DNA of 64,000 nucleotides from Acidobacteriota bacterium. GTDB taxonomy: Bacteria; Acidobacteriota; Thermoanaerobaculia; UBA5066. The DNA lies in assembly GCA_016716715.1 (NCBI GenBank), contig JADJVE010000019.1:124001-188000 (forward strand). The letters are read 5' to 3'. Positions 14,414 to 25,281 of the stretch are shown piece after piece. The first letter of the stretch is position 1. Each line of letters opens with the position of its first letter. A program made the position numbers and the translations under genes. The notes under the pieces are model-generated. The model worked only from the letters and a program-made list of their open reading frames with translations. It was not told where the DNA came from and did no database searches.

Positions 14414-16012
14414 GTGAGCGAACCAGAACGCGAGCCTGAGAGCGTTTCCCGGGCATACGCCCGCCTGTCGGAGAAGTTCAAGGCCCTCTGGATGTTCCAC
14501 CAGTTCCTGCAGGGCGTGCACCGCACGAGCCTGAAGGGAGCGCCCCTGCCCGACGTTCCGTTCGCGCCCCTCTACGAGCAGATCAAGCGCATCAAGGAGA
14601 CGAAGGGCGTCGAGCCCGAGGACGCGACGAAGGCCGCGATGCAGCGGCTCGACGGCGAGCTGGACGGCCTGCACGCCGCGCTCGCGGACGACGACCGCCT
14701 CATCCCCCCGAGCACGCTCCGGCAGTTCTTCGAGCGCGTGAAGGCGGGCGACGAGGAGCTGCTCCTTTCGATCCTGAAGTTCTACTACTACGCCGGCAGC
14801 CTCGGACCGGACGAGATGGACAAGGTCGACTTCCTCCTCACGCGCCTCGGCACCGCGAAGGACGCGGACGGCGAGATCGTCCTGAAGCCCGCGGCCGACC
14901 TCGAGAAGCTCTCGGGCGCCCTGCTCGGCCTCACGGCCCGCCCGCCGATCGCGCCCTCGGAGGTCCAGTCCGTCGTCACGCTGCTCGACCTGCTGCGCCG
15001 GGACCTCGACGCCTGCGAGCGGTTCGAGGACCTCACGAAGAAGAAGACGCTCGAGAACCTCCGCACGCTCAAGCACCGGCTCGGCGCCGCGTTCTACTCG
15101 GCCGAGGTCATGGAGGCCGTCCTCGCCTCGAACGTCGCGTTCAAGAAGAAGTTCCAGCTCCTCTACAAGGAAGAGGAGCGGCGCATTCTCACGGCGTCGC
15201 GCGACGTCATCGCCAAGGAGAAGGACCTCGAGAAGGACACGCGCTTCATGAGCGCCGAGTTCCGCGAGGACCTCGAGCGCTTCCGCAAGGACAAGGACGA
15301 GTTCGAGAAGGCCAGCCGCAAGCACGGCGTGAGGCCCCGCGACGTCAAGCGACTGAAGGAGTCCCTCCACCGCCTCCTCGCCCGGCTCGACCCGGCGGCC
15401 GCCGACGAGCTCGACATCGGGTCCGACTCGACCGCGGGCCGCTCCGGCGGCGGGCGGAGCGGAAGCGGCGTGCGCCGCCGCAAGGCCGCGGTCTCCGGAT
15501 CGACGCCCGTGCCGAAGAGCATCGCGGGGTGGAGGGCCGAGAACGACCGGGTCACGAGCGAGACGGCGCGGCGAATCCTGTCGGCCGTGGACCTCGTGCG
15601 CTCGGGCGGCGGGCCGTCCGTGGCGGACCCCTCGGCGCGCCTCGAAAACTGGGAGGTGCGTGCGGCGCTCCGCGTCACCCGCGCGAATCACGAGCCGGAC
15701 TCCGAGCCAATCACGGCCCACGAGCGCCTCTTTTTCAACGGGGCCGTTCTCCGGTGCCGGATGGACGAGGAGGCGCAGAAGCTCCGCGACCTCGTGCAGG
15801 AGGTGGGCGAGTCGTCGGCCTCGGACGCCACGATCGCGCCGGCGGGAAAGTGCCTCGTCCGCGCCCGGGAGGTCGACCGGACGTTCCGCGAGGCCCTTCT
15901 CGCGGCCGAGAGCGACCGCGCGGCCTGGAAGCAGATCACGCGCTCGCGATTCCGGCACCTCAGGGCCTTCGCGGGCCTCTGGCTCCTCTACAGCTCGCTC
16001 GGCGGCGAGTAG
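14414..16012 (+). CDS. Large cytoplasmic helical protein, unknown function
   Basis: About 532 residues, with no signal peptide or membrane span. It is strongly helical and charged: YARLSEKFKALWMFHQFLQGVH near the start, LLSILKFYYYAGSLGPDEMDK, then FEDLTKKKTLENLRTLKHRL, with a coiled-coil-like KEKDLEKDTRFMSAEFREDL. A Gly/Ser/Arg linker near 345-360 (SGGGRSGSGVRRRK) separates a second helical region. I do not recognise the family. GTG 14414 is preferred over GTG 14405 because AGGTGG six bases upstream is a good ribosome site. It is divergent from hpt, with a short shared promoter region. Confidence 0.75.
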   Translation: MSEPEREPESVSRAYARLSEKFKALWMFHQFLQGVHRTSLKGAPLPDVPFAPLYEQIKRIKETKGVEPEDATKAAMQRLDGELDGLHAALADDDRLIPPSTLRQFFERVKAGDEELLLSILKFYYYAGSLGPDEMDKVDFLLTRLGTAKDADGEIVLKPAADLEKLSGALLGLTARPPIAPSEVQSVVTLLDLLRRDLDACERFEDLTKKKTLENLRTLKHRLGAAFYSAEVMEAVLASNVAFKKKFQLLYKEEERRILTASRDVIAKEKDLEKDTRFMSAEFREDLERFRKDKDEFEKASRKHGVRPRDVKRLKESLHRLLARLDPAAADELDIGSDSTAGRSGGGRSGSGVRRRKAAVSGSTPVPKSIAGWRAENDRVTSETARRILSAVDLVRSGGGPSVADPSARLENWEVRAALRVTRANHEPDSEPITAHERLFFNGAVLRCRMDEEAQKLRDLVQEVGESSASDATIAPAGKCLVRAREVDRTFREALLAAESDRAAWKQITRSRFRHLRAFAGLWLLYSSLGGE

Positions 16013-16049
16013 CGCGCCGGGGCGCGGCGAGGTGGTTTAATCCGCCTCG

Positions 16050-17638
<1,589 letters not shown>

Positions 17639-17642
<4 letters not shown>

Positions 17643-18784
17643 TCTCCCTCTTTCTTGCCAGGAAATATCTCCTCGCGTCCAGGCGCGACGCGCAGGTGGG
17701 GGTTGTCGCCCTCGCGGCGTTCCTCGGCCTTCTGCTCGGCGTCGCGGCGCTCGTCGTGTCGCTCGCGCTTCTCTCGGGCTTCCAGACGAACATCAAGAAC
17801 CGCCTCCTCGCCGAGACGCCCCACCTCCTCGTGACGCCTGCGGGGCGCGGGGAGTTCCACGACGTCGACCGGATCGCGGGGAAGCTCGCCGCCGTGCCGG
17901 GCGTCGCGTCCGTCTCGCCCGTCGCGAAGGGTCGCGTGTGGGTGAGCCTCGGCTCGCAGGCCATGCCGGCGATGGTCGTCGGGCGCGAGAAGCAGCAGGG
18001 GCTCGTCCTCGACGTGGCGCAGGCGCGGCCGATCGGCCTCGTCGCGGGCGAGACGGTCACGCTCGTCTCGTCGCGTTCGCGCCTGTCGCCGCTCGGGCCC
18101 GTGCCCATCGTCGCGACGATGAAGATCGCGGGAGTCGTGCCCTCCGCCACGGGGCGGAAGGCCGCGGAAGCCTCGATGCCTCTCGAGGAGGCGCGCCGCC
18201 TGTTCGCGCTCGGGCCGGACGGCTCGACGGGCTACGAACTGCGCCTCACGAATCCTGAACATCCGGCGCGTGCCGCGGCGGCGGTTGCCGCGGCGCTCGG
18301 CCCGTCGGTCGCGGTCGCGACGTGGGAAGAGCAGAACCGCGCCCTCGTCCTCGCGCTCAGGATCGAGCGGACGGTCCTCTTCGCGGCCGTGTTCCTGATC
18401 GTGATCGTCGCGGGCCTGAACCTCGCGGCCACGTCCGCCGTGCTCGCGGCGACGCGCGCGGGCGACGCCGCGGTGCTGTCGGTTCTCGGCGCCTCGCCGC
18501 GTGCCGTGGGCCGCGTGTTCCTCGCCGCCGGCGCGGGCGTCGGCGCGGCGGGAACGCTCGGCGGCCTCGCCCTCGGCGTCGGCGTCGCGGTGCTCCTCGA
18601 GCGCGCGGGGCTCGTGCCTTTGCCCGCGCAGCTCTACGGCATGGCGCACGCGCCGTTCCGCGTCGAGGCCCTCGACGTTCTCGCCGTGGGAGTCCTTTCG
18701 ATCCTCTGGTCGCTCCTCGCGGCCTCGATCCCGGCGCGGACGGCCGCGCGGCTCTCGCCCGTGGAGGCGCTGCGTGGCGCCTGA
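17639..18784 (+). CDS. lolC: LolC/LolE-type ABC transporter permease
   Basis: A 381-residue inner-membrane permease of the FtsX/MacB type. It has an N-terminal span (VVALAAFLGLLLGVAALVVSLALLSGFQ), a periplasmic domain of about 200 residues, then three C-terminal spans: TVLFAAVFLIVIVAGLNLAAT, the Gly/Ala-rich VFLAAGAGVGAAGTLGG region, and ALDVLAVGVLSILWSLLAASI. It ends with the family's PARTAARLSPVEALR. The LFLARKYL opening is typical of LolC/E, which release lipoproteins for transport to the outer membrane. It is coupled to lysS and to the ATPase downstream, the usual lysS-lolC-lolD order. Confidence 0.88.
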
Positions 18785-19466
18785 CGGCGCGCCGCTCCTC
18801 GCGGCCGAGGGCCTCGCGAAGGGCTTCGGCTCCGGCGCCGGGCGCGTCGACGTCTTCCGGAACGTCTCGCTCGAGGTGCGCGCGGGCGACCTTCTCGCGA
18901 TCACGGGGCCGTCGGGCTGCGGAAAGTCGACGCTCCTCCACCTGTTCGCCGGGCTCGACACGCCCGACGCGGGCGCCGTGCGCGTGGACGGGACCGACTG
19001 GAGCTCCCTTTCGCCCGAGGCGCGCGCGGCCCTGCGCGGGACGACGATCGGATTCGTGTTCCAGTTCCACCACCTCCTTCCCGAGCTCACGGCGGAGGAG
19101 AACGTCGCGCTGCCGCTCTTCCTCGCGGGCCGGTCCGAGGCGGACGGGCGGAAGGAGGCTCGCGACGTGCTCGATCGCGTCGGCCTCTCGGCGCGCGCGT
19201 CGGCCCTCCCGCGGACGCTTTCCGGGGGCGAGCGCCAGCGCGTCGCGATCGCACGCGCGGTCGTGAGGCGGCCGCGGATCCTCCTCTGCGACGAGCCGAC
19301 GGGCAGCCTCGACGCGGTCCACGCGGCGGCCGTTTTCGACCTCCTCACGACGGTCGCGAAAGAGCGCGCGGGGGCGGCGATCGTCGTCACCCACGACCCG
19401 GAATGGGCGCGTCGCTGTGCTAGCATCAAATCGTTGGGAGGAGAAGGCTTGAGCGACGGCGCGTAG
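18774..19466 (+). CDS. lolD: ABC transporter ATP-binding protein, LolD type
   Basis: A 230-residue ATPase that pairs with the upstream permease for lipoprotein release. It has Walker A GPSGCGKST (near residue 47), a Q-loop FVFQFHHLLPELTAEENVALPL characteristic of the LolD/MacB branch, signature LSGGERQRVAIARAVV, Walker B ILLCDEPTGSLD and the H-loop VVTHD. GTG 18774 overlaps the lolC end by 11 bases and is the only start that leaves the N-terminus complete. Confidence 0.92.
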   Translation: MAPDGAPLLAAEGLAKGFGSGAGRVDVFRNVSLEVRAGDLLAITGPSGCGKSTLLHLFAGLDTPDAGAVRVDGTDWSSLSPEARAALRGTTIGFVFQFHHLLPELTAEENVALPLFLAGRSEADGRKEARDVLDRVGLSARASALPRTLSGGERQRVAIARAVVRRPRILLCDEPTGSLDAVHAAAVFDLLTTVAKERAGAAIVVTHDPEWARRCASIKSLGGEGLSDGA

Positions 19467-19510
19467 GCGCGGCTCGACCCTTTTTCCGGCCCGAAACGGC
19501 AGTCAAAACG

Positions 19511-21937
19511 ATGTTCGAGAAATACAACGAGAAGGCGCGCCGGGCCCTGTTCTTCGCCCGGTATGAGTCCTCGAAACTGGGCTCGAAGGTCATCGAGTCC
19601 GAGCACATCCTCCTCGGGATCCTCCGGGAGGGTGAGGACGTCATCAAGGAGATCTTCGCGCGCTTCAACGTGAGGCCCGAGGACATCCGGCACGAGATCG
19701 AGGGCGACCGCGTCTTCGTCGAGCGCGTCTCCTCGACCCAGGAACTCCCGCTCTCGGAGGAGTCCAAGAAGATCCTCGCCTACGCCTCGCACGAGGCGGA
19801 GTCGATGATGCATCCCTACGTCGGCACGGAGCACCTCCTGATCGGCATCCTCCGCGTCGACCCCTGCGTCGCGGGCCGCATCCTGATGGCGCACGGCTTC
19901 AACCTCTACGGCGTCCGCGAGGAGACGATCGCGCTCATCAAGGAGCGCGAGGCCTCCAAGCAGAAGAAGGAGCTTCCGTTCCTCGCCGAGTACTCGCGCG
20001 ACCTCACGGCGCTCGCGCAGACGGGCTCGTTCGACCCGCTCGTCGGGCGCGACGCGGAGGTCGAGCGGATCGTCCAGATCCTCTCGCGCCGCACGAAGAA
20101 CAACCCGATCCTCCTCGGCGAGCCCGGCGTCGGCAAGACCGCCATCGTCGAGGGCCTCGCGCAGAAGATCGTCGAGGGCGGGGTGCCGCTGTTCCTCGCG
20201 CAGCGCAAGATCCTCGCGCTCGACCTCTCGCTGATCGTGGCGGGGACGAAGTACCGCGGCCAGTTCGAGGAGCGCCTCAAGGGAATCCTCAAGGAGCTCA
20301 AGGAGAACCAGGATCTCATCGTCTTCATCGACGAGATCCACTCCCTGATCGGCGCGGGCTCGGCCGAGGGCTCGCTCGACGCCGCGAACATCCTCAAACC
20401 GGCCCTCTCGCGCGGCGAGATCTCGTGCATCGGCGCGACGACGCTCAAGGAATACCGCAAGTACATCGAGAAGGACCGCTCGCTCCTCCGGCGGTTCCAG
20501 GCGGTCACGGTCGCTCCGCCGGACGAGGAAGAGACGCTTCAGATCCTCGAGGGCGTGCGCGAGCGGTACGAGAAGTTCCACCGCGTCCGCTACACGCCCG
20601 ACGCGATCAGGACCGCCGTCTACCAGGCGAGCCGCTACATCCCCGACCGCTTCTTCCCCGACAAGGCGATCGACATCCTCGACGAGGCCGGCGCGAAGGT
20701 GAAGCTCCGCAAGACGGCGGACACGCAGAACCTCCGCAGGCTCGAGAACGAGATCAAGGGGATCGTCAAGGAGATGAAGAAGGCGATCTCCGAGAAGGAC
20801 TTCGAGCGCGCCGTGTTCCTGCGCGAGCGCGAGATCGAGATCAAGGAAGAGATCGAGCGGACGAAGACGGCCGCACAGGACGAGTCCGCGGCCGTCGACG
20901 TCACCCGGGCCGACATCGAGGAAGTCATCTCGAGCTGGACCGGGATCCCCGTGACGTCGCTCCAGATGGAAGAAGCCGAGAAGCTCCTCCACATGGACGA
21001 GACGCTCAAGAAGCGCGTGATCGGGCAGGATCAGTCGATCGGCGCGATCAGCCGCGCGATCCGCCGCTCGCGGCTCGGCGTGAAGAACCCGAACCGCCCC
21101 ATGGGCTCGTTCATCTTCCTCGGGCCCTCGGGCGTCGGAAAGACCGAGGCCGCGCGCCGGCTGGCGGAGTTCCTGTTCGACAACCAGAAGGCGCTCGTGC
21201 GCTTCGACATGTCCGAGTACATGGAGAAGCACGCGGTCTCCAAGCTGATCGGTTCGCCTCCGGGCTACGTCGGCCACGAGGAAGGCGGGCAGCTCACGGA
21301 GCGCATCCGCCGCCAGCCCTACTCCGTGATCCTCCTCGACGAGATCGAGAAGGCGCATCCCGACATCGCGAACCTGCTCCTGCAGATCCTCGAGGACGGG
21401 CAGCTGACGGACGCCTACGGAAACGTCGTCGACTTCAAGAACACGCTCATCATCATGACCTCGAACGTCGGGACGAAGTACCTCGTGACCGGGAGCCGCA
21501 TGGGCTTCGGCGAGGGCAAGAACGCGCCCGAGCAGCGCGAGGTCGAGGAGATGGTCCTCAAGGAGCTTCGGCGGGAGTTCTCGCCGGAGTTCATCAACCG
21601 CATCGACGAGGTCATCGTCTTCAACCCGCTCGGCCTCGAGCAGCTGCGCGCGATCGGCCGCCTGCTCCTCGACGACGTCGCCGACACGCTCAAGCACCGC
21701 GGGCTCACGCTCGTCGCGAGCCAGGCCGCGGTCGACTGGCTCCTGAAGGCCTCCGGCCACGACGCGCACTCCGGCGCCCGCCCGCTCCGGCGGACGATCC
21801 AGCGGCACGTCGAGGACGCGGTATCGGAATTGCTGATCGCATCCCGAGAGCCTATCGAGTGCGTCGAAGTGACCGTGGAAGGGGACGAGCTCAAGGTCCA
21901 GATCCGGGCGCCCGAGCCCGTCGGGACGGGCCGGTAA
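19511..21937 (+). CDS. clpC: ATP-dependent Clp protease ATP-binding subunit ClpC
   Basis: An 808-residue Hsp100 unfoldase that feeds ClpP. It has a double Clp-N domain (1-145, ARRALFFARYESSKLGSKVIESEHILLG), AAA1 with Walker A GEPGVGKTAIVEG near residue 205 and FIDEIHSLIGAG, and a UVR-type coiled middle (EMKKAISEKDFERAVFLRERE) that separates ClpC from ClpA/ClpB. AAA2 has GPSGVGKTEAARRLAE near 538 and ILLDEIEKAHPDIANLLLQILEDG, followed by the D2-small domain. It lies between lolD and bamA and reads in their direction, so it may respond to envelope stress. Confidence 0.95.
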   Translation: MFEKYNEKARRALFFARYESSKLGSKVIESEHILLGILREGEDVIKEIFARFNVRPEDIRHEIEGDRVFVERVSSTQELPLSEESKKILAYASHEAESMMHPYVGTEHLLIGILRVDPCVAGRILMAHGFNLYGVREETIALIKEREASKQKKELPFLAEYSRDLTALAQTGSFDPLVGRDAEVERIVQILSRRTKNNPILLGEPGVGKTAIVEGLAQKIVEGGVPLFLAQRKILALDLSLIVAGTKYRGQFEERLKGILKELKENQDLIVFIDEIHSLIGAGSAEGSLDAANILKPALSRGEISCIGATTLKEYRKYIEKDRSLLRRFQAVTVAPPDEEETLQILEGVRERYEKFHRVRYTPDAIRTAVYQASRYIPDRFFPDKAIDILDEAGAKVKLRKTADTQNLRRLENEIKGIVKEMKKAISEKDFERAVFLREREIEIKEEIERTKTAAQDESAAVDVTRADIEEVISSWTGIPVTSLQMEEAEKLLHMDETLKKRVIGQDQSIGAISRAIRRSRLGVKNPNRPMGSFIFLGPSGVGKTEAARRLAEFLFDNQKALVRFDMSEYMEKHAVSKLIGSPPGYVGHEEGGQLTERIRRQPYSVILLDEIEKAHPDIANLLLQILEDGQLTDAYGNVVDFKNTLIIMTSNVGTKYLVTGSRMGFGEGKNAPEQREVEEMVLKELRREFSPEFINRIDEVIVFNPLGLEQLRAIGRLLLDDVADTLKHRGLTLVASQAAVDWLLKASGHDAHSGARPLRRTIQRHVEDAVSELLIASREPIECVEVTVEGDELKVQIRAPEPVGTGR

Positions 21938-21945
21938 CCGCCTTG

Positions 21946-24564
21946 ATGCCCTGTCTCCGCTTCTCCGGCGCCGCCGCCGGGAGTGTCGTGCGCTCGATCC
22001 GCGCTCTCGCAGGGGCAGGCCTTTTCGGCGCGCTCCTCCTGGCCGGACCCGCGCGGGCGCAGGCCCCGCCGCCGGCCGCCGCGCCGGCTCCCGCACCGAC
22101 TCCCGCTCCCGACCAGGGTTTCGGCCCGAAGACCGAGTCGCCGCTCTCGGGCGCCATGGGCGCCGCTCCCTCGGTCCGGCTCGCGCCGGAGGGGGAAAAG
22201 GGGGCCGCCCGGACGCTTCCCCGGCTCGTCCAGATCGTCGTCAAGGGCGGGAAGACCACCGCGTCCGAGACCGTCGGGTTCTACCTCGGCCTCAAGCCCG
22301 GCGACCCGTACGACGACGATCTCGTCAAACGCAACTTCTCGAAGCTCTGGGACTCCGGCCTCTTCGAGGACGTCACGCTCGAGAAGGACGAGACGCCGCA
22401 GGGCGTCGTCCTCACGGCGACGGTCGTCGAGCGGCCGACCATCGCGGACCTCGAGTTTCGGGGAAACAAGAAGCTCACGACCTCGCAGCTGAAGGACAAG
22501 CTCAAGGAGGGCAAGGCCGAGATCCGGATCGGCGCCCCCGTCTCCCTGCGGGACGTGGCCAAGGCCAAGGGCGTCCTCCTCGACGGCTACAAGGCCGAGG
22601 GCTTCCGGTCGGCCGTCGTCGAGGCGCAGCTCGAGATCGTCTCGCCCGCGCAGCGGCGCGTCGTCTTCAACGTGGACGAAGGCGACAAGATGAAGGTCGA
22701 GTCCATCAACTTCTCGGGGAACACCGTCTTCGGCGCCCAGACGCTGCGCAACGCGATGAAGAAGACGGCGACCGCCCACTGGTGGCGGTTCTTCGACAGC
22801 AAGTCCACGTTCAACCAGGCGAGCTACGACGAGGACGTCGAGAGCCTTCGCAAGGCCTACCAGGACGCGGGCTACAAGGACGTCGTCGTCAAGGACGCGG
22901 TCATCGACACCTTCGTCGTGAACCCGAAAGAGAAGCGCCCGGACAAGATCAAGCGCCGCGCGCGACTCACGATCCCGATCGTCGAGGGAGAGCGCTGGTT
23001 CTTCGGCAAGCTCAACGTCGACGGGTCGACCGTCTACAAGCCGGAGGTCCTCGAGAAGTTCTTCGGGTACCGCACCGGCAAGCCGCTGAGCCGTGCCGTC
23101 CTCGCGGACGGGATGAAGTCGATCGAGGCGATCTACCGCAGCCGCGGCTACATCTACGTGTTCATGAACCCGGAGTTCGCGGAGAAGCCGAACCGCACCG
23201 TCGACGTCACCGTGAAGATCGCCGAGGGCGACCAGTACCGGCTCGGCCGGGTGGAGTTCCAGGGGAACAAGACGACGCGCGACAAGGTCCTGCGCCGGGA
23301 GCTGCAGCTCTACGAAGGCGACATCATGGACATGGAGACCTTCAAGAAGAGCATCCAGAAGGTCACGCAGCTGGGCTACTTCAAGGTCGAGGAAGACCCC
23401 GACTTCAAGGTCAACAACGACAAGAAGACGGTCGACATCACGATCAAGGGCACGGACACGAACCGCAACGAGGTCCAGTTCGGCGCGGGCTACTCGCAGC
23501 TGGACGGCCTCTTCGGGCAGTTCCAGTTCAACACGCGCAACTTCCTCGGCCGTGGCGACACGCTCGGCCTGCAGTTCCAGCGCGGCAACCGGTCGAACTT
23601 CTTCGACGTCTCGTTCTCCGAGCCGTGGTTTCTCGACCAGCGCATGTCCGTCGGCGGGGCGATCTTCAACCGCACGCTCGACTACGCCGACGTCGCCGGC
23701 GGCACCAACCAGAGCTCGAAGGGCCTGAACCTCTCGCTCGGGGTCGGACTGGGCGTGTGGGACGTGGTCTCTTTCTTCTACGGGTTCACGGACACGAAGA
23801 GCCGCTACCAGGTCTACCCGCCCCCGGCGCCTCCGGGCGGGGGGTACACCCCGCCTGCGTTCGCGGACTACACCGGCACGACGTCCTCGATCACTCCGGG
23901 CTACCGCTTCGACAGCCGCAACGACCCCTTCGACCCGACGCGCGGCACGCGCTACGGCGCCTCGGTGACGATCGCCGGCGGCGCGCTGGGGGGCGACTTC
24001 TCCTACGTGAAGAGCGCCCTCAGCTTCACCACCTACCTCCCGGCCACGAAGAAGTCGAACTTCGCCGTGAACGGGGAGCTCGGGATGCTGTTCCCGTACG
24101 ACAGTCAGGCGCAGCGCGAGGCCGGGCACAGCGAGATCCCGATCTTCGAGCGCTACCGGATCGGCGGCGACCGGTCCGTGCGCTCTTTCAAGTACGGGGC
24201 GATCTTCCCGCTCGACGAACAGAACCGGGCGTTCTTCGACCAGAACGGCGCCCTTCTCGGCGGGAACCGGTTCGTCGTCTTCAATCTCGAGTACGTCTAC
24301 CAGCTCGCCCAGCCGCTGAAGCTCGTGGTGTTCTTCGACGCGGGAAACACCTGGATCGAGGGCCAGACGGTGGACCTCCTCAAGATGAGGACTGCGGTCG
24401 GCCTCGAGATGCGGATCTTCCTGCCGATCTTCCAGGCCCCCCTGCGCTTCATCTACGGCATCAACCTCCATCCGAAGCTCATCCTCGACCAGACCGGGAA
24501 GCCGCTGGCCAACGGCGAGGAGAGCAAGACGGACTTCCAGTTCTCCATCGGAACCACGTTCTGA
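21946..24564 (+). CDS. bamA: Outer membrane protein assembly factor BamA
   Basis: An 872-residue Omp85 protein that inserts beta-barrels in the outer membrane. A signal peptide (LAGAGLFGALLLAGPARAQA) and a Pro/Ala linker precede about five POTRA repeats (ERPTIADLEFRGNKKLTTSQLKD, DEGDKMKVESINFSGNTVF, GDQYRLGRVEFQGNKTTRDKVLRREL). The barrel follows, with GYRFDSRNDPFDPTRGTRY and the conserved VRSFKYG-type loop (RYRIGGDRSVRSF). It ends in phenylalanine (FSIGTTF), the insertion signal. ATG 21946 is eight bases after the clpC stop. Confidence 0.95.
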   Translation: MPCLRFSGAAAGSVVRSIRALAGAGLFGALLLAGPARAQAPPPAAAPAPAPTPAPDQGFGPKTESPLSGAMGAAPSVRLAPEGEKGAARTLPRLVQIVVKGGKTTASETVGFYLGLKPGDPYDDDLVKRNFSKLWDSGLFEDVTLEKDETPQGVVLTATVVERPTIADLEFRGNKKLTTSQLKDKLKEGKAEIRIGAPVSLRDVAKAKGVLLDGYKAEGFRSAVVEAQLEIVSPAQRRVVFNVDEGDKMKVESINFSGNTVFGAQTLRNAMKKTATAHWWRFFDSKSTFNQASYDEDVESLRKAYQDAGYKDVVVKDAVIDTFVVNPKEKRPDKIKRRARLTIPIVEGERWFFGKLNVDGSTVYKPEVLEKFFGYRTGKPLSRAVLADGMKSIEAIYRSRGYIYVFMNPEFAEKPNRTVDVTVKIAEGDQYRLGRVEFQGNKTTRDKVLRRELQLYEGDIMDMETFKKSIQKVTQLGYFKVEEDPDFKVNNDKKTVDITIKGTDTNRNEVQFGAGYSQLDGLFGQFQFNTRNFLGRGDTLGLQFQRGNRSNFFDVSFSEPWFLDQRMSVGGAIFNRTLDYADVAGGTNQSSKGLNLSLGVGLGVWDVVSFFYGFTDTKSRYQVYPPPAPPGGGYTPPAFADYTGTTSSITPGYRFDSRNDPFDPTRGTRYGASVTIAGGALGGDFSYVKSALSFTTYLPATKKSNFAVNGELGMLFPYDSQAQREAGHSEIPIFERYRIGGDRSVRSFKYGAIFPLDEQNRAFFDQNGALLGGNRFVVFNLEYVYQLAQPLKLVVFFDAGNTWIEGQTVDLLKMRTAVGLEMRIFLPIFQAPLRFIYGINLHPKLILDQTGKPLANGEESKTDFQFSIGTTF

Positions 24565-24635
24565 CCGTCGAATTGCTATCATCCGGCGCTCGGCCGGCCT
24601 CCGGCCCCGGAAAACACCTTAAGGAGTCAGATTCC

Positions 24636-25274
24636 ATGAAGCGCATCGTCACGTTCGCGGCCGGCGCCCTCGCCCTCGCCGTCGCCGCCGCTCCGGCTTT
24701 CGCCCAGACGGCCGCGGCCCCCGCTCCGGCCGCCGGGAACTCGAAGATCGGCGTCATCGAAGTCCAGCGGATCGTTCAGGAGTCGGCCATCGGCAAGGAG
24801 AGCCTTGCCCGCGTCCAGAAGGTTCAGCAGGCGAAGCAGGAAGAGCTCACGAGGCGCCAGAAGGAGCTTCGCGACCTCGAGACGAAGATCCAGGACCAGG
24901 GCAAAGCCCTGTCCGAGGACGCGATGGAGAAGCTCCAGAAGGAATACCAGGCCAAGGCGGTAGAGCTCAAGCGCTTCCAGGACGACGCGCAGAAGGAGCT
25001 GGAGGAAACCCAGCGCAAGGAGCTCGGCGACCTCGAGAAGCGGATCATGCCCGTCATCACCGAGGTGGCGAGGGAGCAGGGCTATCAGCTCGTCTTCAAC
25101 AAGTTCAACAGCGGGCTCCTCTTCGCCGACGACAAGTCCGTCGACCTGACGGAGGCCGTCATCACGAAGTTCAACTCGCAGATCGCCGCGCCGAAGGCGG
25201 CCGCTCCGAAGCCGGCCGCCGCCGCGCCCGCCCCGGCTGCCGCCAAGCCGGCCGCCGCCGCGCCCAAGAAGTAA
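24636..25274 (+). CDS. skp: OmpH/Skp-family periplasmic chaperone
   Basis: A 212-residue exported chaperone that holds unfolded outer-membrane proteins on the way to BamA. Signal peptide FAAGALALAVAAAPAFAQ; the opening beta strand KIGVIEVQRIVQES; a long coiled coil (about 55-140, QQAKQEELTRRQKELRDLETKI and onward); and the closing YQLVFNKFNSGLLFADDKSVDLTEAVI region. The tail is Ala/Pro/Lys-rich low complexity. AAGGAG lies nine bases before ATG 24636. Its position just after bamA is the usual one. Confidence 0.9.
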   Translation: MKRIVTFAAGALALAVAAAPAFAQTAAAPAPAAGNSKIGVIEVQRIVQESAIGKESLARVQKVQQAKQEELTRRQKELRDLETKIQDQGKALSEDAMEKLQKEYQAKAVELKRFQDDAQKELEETQRKELGDLEKRIMPVITEVAREQGYQLVFNKFNSGLLFADDKSVDLTEAVITKFNSQIAAPKAAAPKPAAAAPAPAAAKPAAAAPKK

Positions 25275-25281
25275 CGGCCGC

